Positions 35,771 to 47,982 of a DNA stretch of 64,000 nucleotides are shown piece after piece; the stretch's first letter is position 1, and every line of letters starts with the position of its first letter. The translations under genes and the position numbers were made by a program. The notes beneath the pieces were generated by a model, which worked only from the letters and a program-made list of their open reading frames with translations, searched no databases and was not told where the DNA came from. Source of the stretch: Glycine soja. Lineage: Eukaryota > Streptophyta > Magnoliopsida > Fabales > Fabaceae. The stretch is taken from NCBI RefSeq assembly GCF_004193775.1, contig NC_041021.1:6867001-6931000 (forward strand). Direction: 5' to 3'.

Positions 35771-35974
35771 TTATTAGAGCATTACTAAAACTTTTGCAAT
35801 AACGAAAAACATACATTTCTAACTTTACGAGGATGAAAAATATTTTTAAACCTAAATATATTAAAGCTAACTATAATAACTTGCTTATATAGAGAGAAGT
35901 TGAAAATATCAGGGCAAGCCATTTGGAAAAGTCTTAGGTACATTGATTCTAGGGAAGACCAACTCATGCAACAA

Positions 35975-37483
35975 ACGTGATGGAAAATATGAGGGTTTCA
36001 AGAACTCGTTGATTCGTAAGAATACCAATGATAACTTGATGATTCATAAAAAAATCCAAGAGGTTGAGATAGGGTTCAATACCTCATTGTTTCAAGAGAA
36101 TACCAAACCTCAATTTTTAATTCAATAATAATCTTCCTCTTTTAAGTACATATGCTTACTTTATTTAAGAAAAAATAAAAGGAAACAAGAAAATATTATA
36201 TATTCCTAATATCACTAATTAACTTATTCCTAAATTAATGCTATAAACATCATAAGGATATATGAAATCTTTATTATATATATAAATATATGATATCTTT
36301 CTTAAAAAGGAAAAAACAATATATTAATATTCCTAATTTCCCTAATAAGTCATAACTAATTCTGGAAGGATATAGTCTTTGAGTGATTTCTTCGATTTGA
36401 ACTCTATACAGATCTCTTGGGAAGGTGGATTTCTATACTAGAGCCCTGAGATCCTCTTTGATCCCTTCTTAGCCCATGGTTGCACCAAATTTCTACATCA
36501 TTCCCTACTTCCTCGTAGAGGTTCATCCTTGAATCTACAATCGTGCACTGGAAGGTTAAATTACCAGTATGATGCAAACCATCTTCTAGCGAATAAGAGC
36601 TAGGAAAGGTACAACAAAGCATTAATAGCGAACTATCAACAACCCATAAGGTTCTTCATTAGCATCCATAACAATGTCATCATCAGCTACAATAATAGGT
36701 CCAATGTCAACATCAAAATCAAGCATATTGACCTTAAATCCCACTTCCTAGCAATGGTAATCAAGGTTTTCTTTAAAAACATCAAACCCATCATCAGTGT
36801 CATAAATAGGTTGACTATCAACATTAAAATTAGACATATCGACCTCAAATCCTGCTTCCCAACAATGATCTAATTAAGGGGGAACGTCAAAGTGATATTT
36901 GTCAATGTCATAGCAATCATCATCCTAGGTTGGATGATTGTCATCCACGACTACATGAACATGGTGTTGTGGTTGCAGATGAAGAGAAGCCAATTGTTCT
37001 GTCAAGTGGGCCACTTGCAATTGCAACTGTGTGATCTTGATCCATCGAATCACATTCTCTAGGTAAGCATGACTAGCACGTCTCCATGGAAACATGGTGC
37101 ATATATGGTTGTATTGACTTCTGATACCTATTGATGCAACAAACATGATGGGAAAGATGAGAGTTTTAATAACTCATTGATTTGTAAGAATACTGAGGGT
37201 AAATCGTTGATTCATAAGAATGCTAAGAGGTTAAGATATTATTCAATTGCTAGCTTGTTGATTCAAGAGAATACCAATGGTTGAGAAAATGAGAAAACCT
37301 AAATTTTTAATTCAATAATAATCTTCCTCTTTTGAGTACATATGCTTTCTCTATCTATAAGATAAAATAAAACTTCCTAGAACAAAAATAAAAGGAAAAA
37401 GGAAAATATTATATATTCCAAATATCTCTAATAACATATTCTTAAATTAATGTCATAAATATGATAAAGATATATATGACACC

Positions 37484-37524
<41 letters not shown>

Positions 37525-37560
37525 CATCATCAAAAAAGAAAAAAATAACATATTAATATT
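35975..37560 (-). mobile_element. Short internally deleted LTR element, copy B
   Basis: Equivalent of 14826-16430, with direct repeats at about 35,975-36,330 and 37,140-37,560. A GGTATCAGAAGTC primer-site-like stretch lies on the minus strand near 37,117-37,130, followed by a gag-like remnant (WRRASHAYLENVIRW, LQLQVAHLTEQLASLHL). A TTA/ATT microsatellite (about 37,485-37,525) lies in the right repeat. Confidence 0.55.
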
Positions 37561-38659
37561 GTTGGAGTTTTCTATTCCAATAATTAATGTGGCTAATATT
37601 ATTAGACAATTATATTAGTTATTTATCATTTGTGAGTTTTATTTTATATTGGAAGTGAAGAAATGAATTCTATGCTTCTATAGTATTATGATTCTAATAT
37701 TGGTTAATCAATGACACAAAGAAACTCACAAGTACCTGATACCCACATTATGCCACGGTTAGCAATAAAAGGCAACTTACTTACCCCAACATGGATGGAA
37801 AGTCATCAATCACACGTAAAGGAGCATCATCTCCAACAAACATCTTTTTGAATGGAGGAACTACACCAATTATTAGACCAAGAATCTACATGCATACTCA
37901 AAAAGTCAAACATTGTCAATAAATAAGGTGATTTTAGTAAATGTTATCTAATAAATTCTTCCTTCCACTTTTACACTTCCATAATTATGCCTCTGAGTTG
38001 TCACTAAGCTGGTAGTGGTGTAACAATTGTTGATCAATATGAATTTCATTAAGATGCCTCTGTTAAACTTCGTGATACAATTATTAATTGTACTGATGTG
38101 ACTTGACAAGCTGAGGTGTGATACAAAATATTTTGCATTCCTTGAGGCATAAAAGGACAATTTTATCATGATCTGATGGTAAATGGCTATAACTATTTGA
38201 ATAAAGTTAAGGATCTAGATTTTAAAAATTGAAATATTTTTCACATAATTATTTCAAGAAAGCCACATGAATGAAGACAAATCCTTAACGAAGAACCCCA
38301 AACCCCAACGCTCCTCCGTTGTGGCCTAGACAACAACTGTAAACCCCAATGCTCCTTTCACTACACCCCAAACCCCAATGTCATCAATGGCCATTCCCAC
38401 TCTAGCCCCAACGAAATTCATATGAAGTCCCAAGGAAAATGCAAGAAAAGGGTTCATACCTTCTAATGATGAGAGCACATTGCTGGAGGGGTTCACAGCT
38501 TTGATGTTGACGGTAGCACGATGGTGATGAGAACACAACGGTGATGACTGCCCCACAATGACAAGAGAAAGAGAGGTTTAAGGACTTTGGCACAAGAGCT
38601 CGAGTGTTTCAAACGCGTGAGAGCTGGAGTGCTTCACTCGATCAACAATTTAATTTTTA

Positions 38660-38876
38660 CATGCAATTTGACGACGGGTTTAGGTACAACCGTCTTTAAA
38701 GTTGACCCAACTATGACGGTTACCGTCTTTAATATGAGTTTCATTATGACGGTTTCACCTAAAATAGTCGTTAATGCGTCCACTTATTTACTAAAATTCC
38801 ACCAGCAATACTGTAATGACGGTTTTGGTAGAATCACCGTTGTTCCAGCGTCGTAAAAGAATTTTTTTTAGTAGTG
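38660..38876. mobile_element. CACTA-type terminus relic, copy C
   Basis: The best preserved of the three: repeated GACGGTT motifs on both strands, CGTCGTAAAAGA, then a terminal TAGTAGTG (CACTACTA on the other strand). The opposite end was not found. Confidence 0.42.
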
Positions 38877-39239
38877 TGATATAGTTTAATTATCACAAAA
38901 TATTTATACAAATAAAATTTTGGATAGATTTAACATTAAAGATAGTAAACCAAAAGATACACTCATTGTTAAAGGAGACAAATTAGTCTCAAATAGTTCT
39001 CGTTAGTAATCTTAAAAATAAAAATAGATGCAAAGGATTCCTTATGCTTTAACTGTGGGGAGTCTTATATATGCTTACGTTTGTTTTCATCCTAACATAG
39101 CTTTTTAGTGGTAGTCCTATGGAGGTATATGAGTAATCATGTTATATGGCATAAGACAGAAATAAACCGTGTAATGTGCTATTTGAAGAAAACAAAAAAA
39201 ATTACATGTTTGCATATATGAAGTCTAAAAGTCTAGAGA

Positions 39240-39560
39240 CCATAAAGTATTTTCACTCCAATTTTGTGAGATGCCGAAATAGTAAAGACTCCATATTAGG
39301 ATACATCTTTAACCATGATGGTGGAGTTAATGTCTTGCTTTGAGGCATCAAGCCATATGATATGGCTGCTAAATTTTGTCATTGACTTGCCTGTTGTTAC
39401 GAACATTTAGAGGCCATTAATTATTTACTATGACAGCAACTCAATAGTGTCATACTCCAACAACTACAGGAGTTCAACCAAGTCTGAGGTTATTGATATA
39501 AACTATTTGGTTGTTAAAAAATGAATTCATAAAAATAAAGATGTTTATAGCATATATAGA
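39240..39560 (+). pseudogene. Copia RNase H relic, copy C
   Basis: Equivalent of 1600-1935 but more decayed. The stretches around CHDLPVVTNI and YCDSNSIVSYSNN need frame changes, and a stop lies where KERIQ stood. Confidence 0.6.
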
Positions 39561-41321
39561 AAAGGATAGTATATGACAAGTTAAATTCATATATGTTTAA
39601 ATGTCCCAACCTCTCTATTAACCCTAAGTGTGAAAACATGACCTTGAGCAAATATACCATTTGTTTGCCTAAAATTTTCTAAGTGATTCTTTGACTAGTG
39701 CATTGTTAGACTGTTGATTTTGAAGGGAATATATAACTTGGTTAGTGCATGTATGTTGGGAATATGTTGTACATGTGACAGGTGTGATATCTGCAACTAT
39801 TCCTTGTTTAATGAGCCAACGATTTGCTTAAATGATTTTGAATATAGTGGACGTTCAACAAATCATTATGTGGTTGACAGTGAAAATTTAAAACTAGGCA
39901 ACTACTATGAGTTAAGTGTGGAGTGTGATATGAATCTGTTGGAAGAAAGTTGTGTAGTGAATTAGAGTCCAAGAATCCTATTTGCATCTACTTACTTAAG
40001 TGTATAATAACTGTATCAAACCATGTTTTTCCAAATACCAGATGGCGTGAGGAGAATTTGAGCTAAGTAGCACTCAGAAGCTTTAGTTGTTGAAAAGTGG
40101 TACTAATCTAGAATGAACTAGTTTAAATCCTTTTGTGGTCTTCTAGAATTATGTATTATGTTTCAAATGAGCTTGGTTTCATCCTAATGTGGCTTTGGGC
40201 TAAGGTATATTAAGGTACTAGGTAGGTTTTGTATATCTACTGTTTTGTATCAATTTCAGATATGTCAAGTTGACTTATTGATTGTAACTATACTGCTTAT
40301 TTTCCTACACCTTGGGAGTGTCCTAATTTAGTCCTTCCTATGTGTAAGACTTGTGTATGCTTGAGTGAAGTTAATCATTGTAAACTATAACAAGAGATAG
40401 TGCTAAATGGGTTTGTACATATACACCATCTTTAGCATTGTTATGTAGCTTGCACAAGATATATGAATCCACGTACCTTAGTTATTTTATAGACTTAAAG
40501 TTTCATGTCTTAGCTACTGAACTTCATTAACCTTGATCCATTACTTTCTTCTACAATTTATAAGAATAATTACATTAAGAGATATTAAACACGGAATTGG
40601 ACAATGGCATGTTTCTGAGGCAAATCTAGACTGAGAAGAGAGGGAGGACTGATCACAAAAAATAAAAATACATCCAATAACTTTTGTTTTTTACTGAATA
40701 AATACATCCAACAACTATATATCATTAATTTTGATAAAAAAATATTCAAAATTTGATGTTTCAATATGTTAAATTATATTATTAGTCTATTAAAACACTT
40801 AACATCATATCACTAAAGAAAGCACACATAGTGTCTTTCTTATATGTTACAAAAATAATCAATAATTACTAATTTCAACAATTTTCTTTTCGATATATAC
40901 TAATAAGTTTTAAATAAAAAATCTATCTTTCATCTTATTACGAAGTTTAGTCTTGTTACTAAACATTAAATTAAAATATAAAAAATAAAGAAACTTTCTT
41001 TTTTGTGGTGCGATGTCTTTTAGACTTGTCGATGTTGCAACTTGTGATTACAAATAATTGTTATTATGGGTTTTCATAATTTGGAAATTACAAAAATCTT
41101 CCATCATTATAATGACACTTGTTTATATGAGATTTGAAAACAATAACTCCTTCAATTGCAAAAAAAATAAAAATTAACAAGTAGATATTAACAAATGAAA
41201 AAAAAAACTCACTATATAATAACTAAAATATAATGAAATATAATATTTAGATAAATTTTCCTAAAAAGGATAAAAGTACTATTAACTTTATAGTTTAAAA
41301 AGTTTAGGAGATAGAAACTGA
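39561..41321. other. Spacer, copy C
   Basis: Collinear with A 1,936-3,480, retaining the 210 bp lost in A. The small frame at 39714-39965 has a counterpart in B (25270-25539) but with differing ends and no recognisable product. Confidence 0.55.
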
Positions 41322-41808
41322 GAGTGAATAGGCATTTTGGTCCCTGACTTTGTACCCATTTTGTAAATTAGTCCCTATCTTTTTCAAATGTAAAAAATAG
41401 TCCCTATCTTTACATCCATTATGCAACTAAGTCCCTACCATTAAAATCCAATTTCCACTATTAGTCATATGTTTATGTGGCAAGTCTTTGTCCATGTAAG
41501 CAAACTCATGTGGCAAGTCTTTGGAATGAATTGAAAAAGGCCTTCATTCCTCTCACAGATCTTGGCCCTTGATTCCACCGCTTCTTTTGCCTCAGGTCCT
41601 ACTGCTTGCAGCTCCTTCAAGGGCCAGGGTGCTTCTGCTGCAAATGTGTCTTCTTCGTCTGCTTTAGCTCAACTCCACAATAATTTTGGTTCCATCCCAA
41701 ATTGGACATGCAGGAAAGAAGACTTTTTCTTATACAAAGACGATGTAGACATTTTTTGGTCATGCTTATCTTCCCTTTGAAGGTATTTATCTCATTTTTG
41801 CGTACATG

Positions 41809-41864
<56 letters not shown>

Positions 41865-42717
41865 CACATTCAAACGTGAGATAAGAAAAAAAAATCTTCT
41901 TCTACTAAACAAATTAAAAAAAATCCTATTTTTTCCTACTTTCTTTCTTTTCACTCTCTTAAACAAAGCAAAACTTTATATAACTTTATCCTGCATACAC
42001 AGTACAACCATAAATCTGAAAATTTTCCCTTTTCTTGCATAATTTGAAATAACTCACGCAGTTGCACATGGCCACATGCTTTTGGCTACAAATTTCAGCT
42101 CCCGCCAAAGCTATTCAATACGTTTTGTGAATGAACAATGAAAGATTAATATTACTAGTTCTCCAGACACAGATGCATCTACTAGGACTCATCTGAACTA
42201 TTAATTCAACTTTAGTTGCCATTATTTTCACAAAAATCTCCACAATTGATCGAATCACAAACAATATTTTGCCGTGTAAAGAACACTACTGTCTATTCAT
42301 GTTGGCAAATGCTAACGTATCTTGAAGAAATGTGAAAGAACTGCACTGCATTTTTGAAGTGAAAAATGCACTTCATTTTTTGTTATTTTAATTTTGAAGT
42401 ACAATTGCTTCATAATTTCAGAGATTTACCCTCCCAAGATTTGCAATAGATGATGGGAGTGAAGCCCATGGAACACTTGCATCTGTCACTTTTCTACTAC
42501 TTGGAGAAACTTTGACCAAGTTTCCAGGGAATCCATTGTTAGAAGCTTCTAAAATTGCCAACAATGCACCTCACTAACGGCGTTACTTTCAAATTTAACG
42601 GCAAAGACTATTTTGCAACACTTATGCAAAGATAGGGACTATTTTTTACATTTCAAAAAGATAGGGACTAATTTGCAAAATGGGTACAAAGTTAGGGATC
42701 AAAATGTCTATTCACTC
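41322..42717. mobile_element. Non-autonomous Mutator-like element (possible Pack-MULE)
   Basis: Long terminal inverted repeats of about 90 bp start GAGTGAATAGGCATTTTGG and end with the mirror ...TGTCTATTCACTC, and contain the repeated phrase AGTCCCTATCTTT. Flanking direct repeats are TAGAAACTGA and TAGAAATTGA, 10 bp with one mismatch, fitting the 9-bp duplications of MULEs. Copy A has the empty site near 3,485. No transposase is encoded. The inside holds two exon-like stretches: 41,562-41,780 and 42,421-42,574, the second preceded by a TTTCAG acceptor and encoding [19 protein letters not shown], which vaguely recalls OB-fold proteins. A GAAGGTATTT donor lies near 41,780. A captured gene fragment is plausible but unproven. 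Confidence 0.75.
41809..41862. repeat. (TA)n microsatellite
   Basis: About 27 TA repeats inside the MULE, just after the first exon-like stretch. Confidence 0.95.
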
Positions 42718-42888
42718 TAGAAATTGATCATATACTAACTAAATTTTGATCAAATATAATATTGAGATAAGATTTCTTGAAAAAAATATTACTATATATT
42801 TTATAATTTTAAAAATAAATTTAAGAGGTAAAATCTATTTGCATAATAATTTAAATTTTTAAAATAGGTAAATAGACAAATTATTATT

Positions 42889-45800
42889 TGAAAGTGTGAG
42901 ATGTTGATAAATTGGTCCATGAAAGATGAAAATTTTTAAGTTAATCCCTGAGTGTGCCAAAAGTTCGACAAATTAGTCATGGAGCTAATGTAATGACAAA
43001 TTGATTCCTATACTTTATAACTTAATGTTGTAACATCCCAATTTTTCGTAAATAAATTTAAAAAGTTTTTTATTAAATAAATAAATAAATATAGAGCAAA
43101 TAATAGACTGAGTACCCTAGGTATAAATAGCTATGTTAAGTCAGGTGCCTCCTTTTGGCCTCATTTTCGTTTTTCCCCTTCTCCTCTCAAAACCCTTTCT
43201 TTTTCCCGCAGCCCACAAAACCTGTCTCAGAAAAATGATGATCGCGAAATCATTCACCGTTGGATTGTCGTGAAATTTGAGTACCACATTTGCAACCCAA
43301 TTCCAAACATTCGTACCGTTGTGAATTTTAAGATCATATCTGAGCTTAGAGGAAAACCCTTCGCATTGTAGCCTTTTATTTTCCCGCAGAAACCCATAAC
43401 TGTCTTGGTAAAACTACAATCCCGGTATCGTTAACCGTTGGATTTTCATGAAAATTGGATATGTTCTTCTAAATTCAATTGCGGACACTTTCACCGTTGG
43501 GATTTGCGCAATAATATTCGTGGAGGGAGAAAATGGAATCGCATGAAGACAGTACAAGTGGAGGTTTCAATCTCTTCTCCGTTTCTCTGACGTTTGGGAA
43601 TTCTATCGGAGCAGTCGGAGGAATAACTGGAGGAATCTCAGGGAATCGCTAGAGATGCTGCTATCGCTGGCTGAAGACACGTGAGTCCGCTCAGAGGTAA
43701 GGGATGAGTTATTCACAATTTGGGATTAGTGAGAACATGTGTAGGGATCCTTAGAGATATCAATTGGAATGGGTTTTGGGGTATTTTTGCAATTTTCGTT
43801 TTATCCTTTTAATTATTACAGTGAATTATATATGTTTGATGAATCAGTTGATGTCCCAATGAGAAATTGTTATGAAATTGATGTGTTTTTGTGTTGAGTG
43901 TGAATCCCTTAAAAAAATTAAGCTTTTTTTATTAACATAAATTATATTTTAAATAATATTATTCAATGACTTATTTTATATAAATTATTATCTTGTTCTA
44001 ATTTTTCTACGACAATGATCAACATGTTATGCGTATATAATTATTGTAATACTAGAATAATAAATTAAAGAAAATTGTAAGGTTAATGTCTAATGGTAAT
44101 TTCTTTGGATGTAATATTAAATCAATTGTTATAGAAATCCTTTGATAAAAAAAACAATGTAGTTTAATTTACTGTATACATATACATATATATGTTTTGT
44201 ATCATGCAAATATCATTATTGTGTGATGTGTATGAGTTATAAGGTGTAATAAGTTATTATAATAGTATTATAATATTATAGTGAAGATTGAGTAGTACAA
44301 AGTTGAATGTGTCAATTTGCGAGATACATGTAAAAATGAGATGATTGATGTGATATTATGAGATGTTAAATTGTGGGCATGATATTTGATTGTGAATAAG
44401 TGTGTGTGTTTGACACTTGATGTGACAATAATTATATTGTGAGCTATGAATTATACAATAACCCGACCTGTGTTATCTTGAGGAAAAACGTTGATGAGCA
44501 TTGTTTAAGAAATAGGTTTCCTATTCAGAAACCAGTGTTAAATTGTAGCACAATGTGTTAAACGTGTTTGAAACACGAGTGTGAGGTCGGGGGTATTGTA
44601 TAATTCATGAGCAGTGCTTATAAATGAAATATGTGATGAATTGTAGAATAATATGTTGCCTTGAGATTATAATATTGTTATTGAGATTGAGTAAAAGTGT
44701 AAAGTAGAACATGTGTTGAATTGTGAGATACGTGAAAACATGTGATGGTGGATTGTGACATTATGAGATGTGAAATTGTGAATGAGTTTTGGTTGTAAAT
44801 AAGTGTGTGATTAACTCTTGATGTGATATTATTTGTGTTGTAAGCTGTGAATTGTACAATAACCTGACCAGTGTTATCTTGAGAAAAGTGTAAATGCGCA
44901 GTGTTAAAGAGAAAGTGTAGGTTTCCTATTTAGGAACCAGTGTTAAATTGCAGCGCAATATGTTGTACGTGTTTAAAACACGAGTGTGAGGTCGTTGGTA
45001 TTGTATAATTCATGAGCAGTGTCTGTGTGCTAAACTGATTTTAGGGGTTGGACTTGAATCAGGAGGGAGAGGCCCTGACGGACTCTTCAGAGTGTAGGCC
45101 TTGGGGGTCACCGAGTTTGAGTGCTCCTTTAAGCCTATGCTGATCCCATATGGTTGGAGCATTCTCGCAAAACATCATGACCCTGATTGGTCTCCCTATG
45201 ATCTTACTTAGTGAGAGTGACCTAACAAACTCATTATGTGGTGTGTCTTGTTATGTACTCCTAAGTGCCCCAGGGTGGTTTTTCACTAACATGGTACCAC
45301 ATTACATATAGGCTTGAGTCTTAGCATAACTGTCTCATGCGCTTGCTAATTGCTTATTATGAAATTGAGGTATTATTATATCTTGATCAGAGCGTGTGAT
45401 TCTTGTGTAATGTGATTGATGATTGAAAAGTGTGATTGATGGATGAAAAGTGAACTTTGAATGACAAAGTGGTGGAATTACGTGTAAGTAAGTTTTATTT
45501 GGTTTATATGATATGTATATCTAGTTGTCTTGTTTCTCTATTAGTTAGGAATGTGATAACTCACTCCCGGTTTGTTGTTTGTGTTTGGATCCTATGATGA
45601 TTTTGAACTCTGTGTTCGGGGGAACAGATGACTAGGTGAACTGCTTTAAGGAATATTGTGCTGAAGGACGTCGAGATACAACGCTCTGATAGGATGTGAC
45701 ATTGGGGTATAGGATTTTATATTAATTGTATGAAGTCTCAGACGTCCTTGTTTGAGCTGATGACTTTATTATTTATTTGGACAAGTTTGAATATGATGTA

Positions 45801-46162
45801 GAAGAAAGTGATTGTGAACCTTTTATCCCTTTGAAAGGCTTGTATTTAAAAATGTTTTAAAAAAAATACTTTTAATTAATATTTAAATTTTTATTGCTTT
45901 GTTAGTATATATGTGAGGGGTAGAGGGTGTCACAAATGTCATATTGTTCATTGAAAAATACAACTTATTGTCAAATTTGTCTTTCAACATTTCAATTTTT
46001 TTGGGTGAAAAAAAAAACATTTGAATATTAAAACTACCGACAAAATGATCTCACAAATTTAACGACATGACTAATTTGGTGCACTTCTCACACATTCAAT
46101 GACTATATTTGTATTTTTCATCTTCAAGAAACTAATTTATCACCACCACATCACACTCTCGG
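42889..46162. mobile_element. Small inverted-repeat element interrupted by an LTR, copy C
   Basis: The left end reads AAAGTGTGAGATGTTGATAA and the right end, reversed, GAGAGTGTGATGTGGTGGTG; both continue into GATAAATTRGT and GAAGATGAAAA. Inside are repeated AAATTGGTCC-type phrases. The LTR element at 43029-45934 is nested in it, leaving about 360 bp of this element. Copy A has the left part only. Confidence 0.35.
43029..45934 (+). mobile_element. Probable solo LTR (Gypsy-like), copy C
   Basis: The 2906-bp insertion runs TGTAACATCC to GGGTGTCACA with perfect 5-bp duplications AATGT (43024-43028, 45935-45939). The empty site is in copy A near 3,695. A TATA box (GGTATAAATA) lies near 43,120. 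It is longer than its relatives in A and B because a stretch of about 400 bp is present twice: the blocks around TACAATAACCCGACC near 44,455 and TACAATAACCTGACC near 44,865. It has no coding region. Confidence 0.8.
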
Positions 46163-47580
46163 AAACAAATTTTGTTATATAACCTTAAAAACAAATATTG
46201 AATGTTTGCACGCAAGATTCATGTCCTTGTTCTTCGAAGCTTATGGTATTTATAGCTTCCATCTTCAAGAGTACATTGTCTCACAACGGGTAGATTTCTT
46301 CACTTGTTCTTCGTTTGATGATAATGGTCATCGGAGCATTTAATTCTTGCATTATATGTGCGTCCTTTCTTCATATATAGAGAGTCCATTCTAGTTGAGT
46401 TTTGTGTTGAGCACTTCAACAGAAAGTTAGTTCTCATTCGTCAAAGCATGTCTACACAACAGAGCACATCTTTTGATGAAATTTGACACTTTTAGATCTT
46501 GAGCTTCATTTTTTCTTCATAGGATTTGACATATCCAAGGAGAATGTCTCTACAAAATAAATCTCAGACACAGAATGATAAATGAAATCTTAAATACCAA
46601 CTCTTCAATGTTGTATCAAATCATGGTTCTAGCTTGTTATCGTCTGATAGTTCAAACATAGACTCGCAAAGCAAAATCGGATAGCACACAAGACCTAATT
46701 TTTTACATTTCTATTTATTTGCATATAATCAAAATAATTAGGAGTTCTGATTTGTTTTATGACATAAATGTATTTTAACATAATGCTATTGTATTTTATT
46801 TTTTGAAATAATTTCAAATAAAAAGGGATTTGAAGTTTTTTTAAAATTTAAATAAAATTAAAACTACATAATTATCCTTCAAATTTATTGATTTAAGCAA
46901 AAGAAGAAAAGTATTTTGTGAAAATGAAATGGTGTTGGATGCTAATATACACCTTATAAATTTTAAGTGGGTCTACGTTAGTAGTCCCATATATATATAT
47001 AAAAGATCCATTTACATTAGGTGTAATTCATTAGACTTACACCAAATCTAAACCGTTGATCAATGTTATTCTAATGGTTTATAATGTTTCAACCAAAAAA
47101 TAAATTAAAATAAATCCCATTTCAAGAAACCAATGTGTAGGTATCTAATTAGACCATGAACTGGAAAATATATGAAATGCGAGATTTGTGTCCGAAGTTT
47201 GATTAATCAGATCAATGTAGTATATGAAAGGCGACAACATAAATTTATAATATATAAATCTATTTATTGTGAATGATGTCATTAAATCTAATAAATGCAT
47301 CTGATTTTTTACTAAAATAAATTTGAATATTAATAAATTAGGAATTAATTAAATAATTCATAAAAGTAACATAGAATTGAATATTTATGAAATGCTTGAC
47401 ACTTTATAACAGAAATGACGTAGTGGTGTGTAAATAAGGAAAAAATGAAGGAGAATTTCCATGGACTATCCATAACCCAATAATGAAATTAACAACTTGA
47501 ATTAAACTTCAAACCACCATGTACTTATGACTTAGCTTTTTTCTCTTTCATTTGTCATCATGCTCAACATTATGTTAGAG
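46163..47580. other. Spacer, right end of copy C
   Basis: Collinear with A 6,560-7,800 minus the TG array. No gene. Homology ends around GCTCAACATTATGTTAGAGA. Confidence 0.6.
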
Positions 47581-47582
47581 AT

Positions 47583-47982
47583 AGGGGGAGCAACATGAGC
47601 AACATGAAGACTTAAGCTTGAAGCTTGAAGAAGAGCTTGAAGAAGTTTTGTCTTTTACATGCCTAACTCTTTTGAGTGGCATTTGTATTGGTTGTTATAT
47701 CGAATATTGCATCTTAGTCCATATCATATCTTTTGTGCATCATGCATCATCATGAGAGTGAGAAGAGAATTTCTAAAGTTAGAAAATTTCTTCAGAAGGA
47801 AAAACTCTCTGTTTTACTCGATTACAGCCTTATCGTAATCGATTACACAAGTTGTCTTACGTTTACAAAGTTATATCTCGTATCGCTTTAATCGATTACA
47901 TCCTTATCATAGTTGATTACACAGTTGGTTTTTAGACAATGATTGATTTATTCAAGAGAATTTGCTTTAATCGATTACCATG
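47583..47982 (+). mobile_element. Sirevirus-like LTR relic
   Basis: An AGGGGGAGCAACA purine-rich stretch is followed by about 400 bp with several degenerate TAATCGATTA palindromes (47,818-47,978), as in the LTRs at 53,670 and 61,480. It is cut off on the right by the Ogre-type LTR at 47983. Confidence 0.45.

Larger units (their letters stand above)
17960..38117 (+). repeat. Tandem segmental duplication, copy B
   Basis: This second copy of the segment has the same order as A but carries the Copia element (18431-23631), the LTR element (30851-33435), a 184-bp local tandem duplication (30,325-30,692) and about 820 bp absent from A (34,948-35,770). It lacks the sequence equivalent to A 2,848-6,845 and to A 7,212-7,404. 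The junction with copy C is near 38,118, where the sequence jumps from the equivalent of A 17,075 to that of A 572. Confidence 0.85.
38118..47580 (+). repeat. Tandem segmental duplication, copy C (partial)
   Basis: The third copy begins at the equivalent of A 572, just past the PILS exons, and ends at the equivalent of about A 7,800, in the AHL 3' flank and short of the gene. It carries private insertions at 41322-42717 and 43029-45934. The right end abuts a Sirevirus-like LTR relic, so a rearrangement or transposon-linked break removed the rest. Confidence 0.82.
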
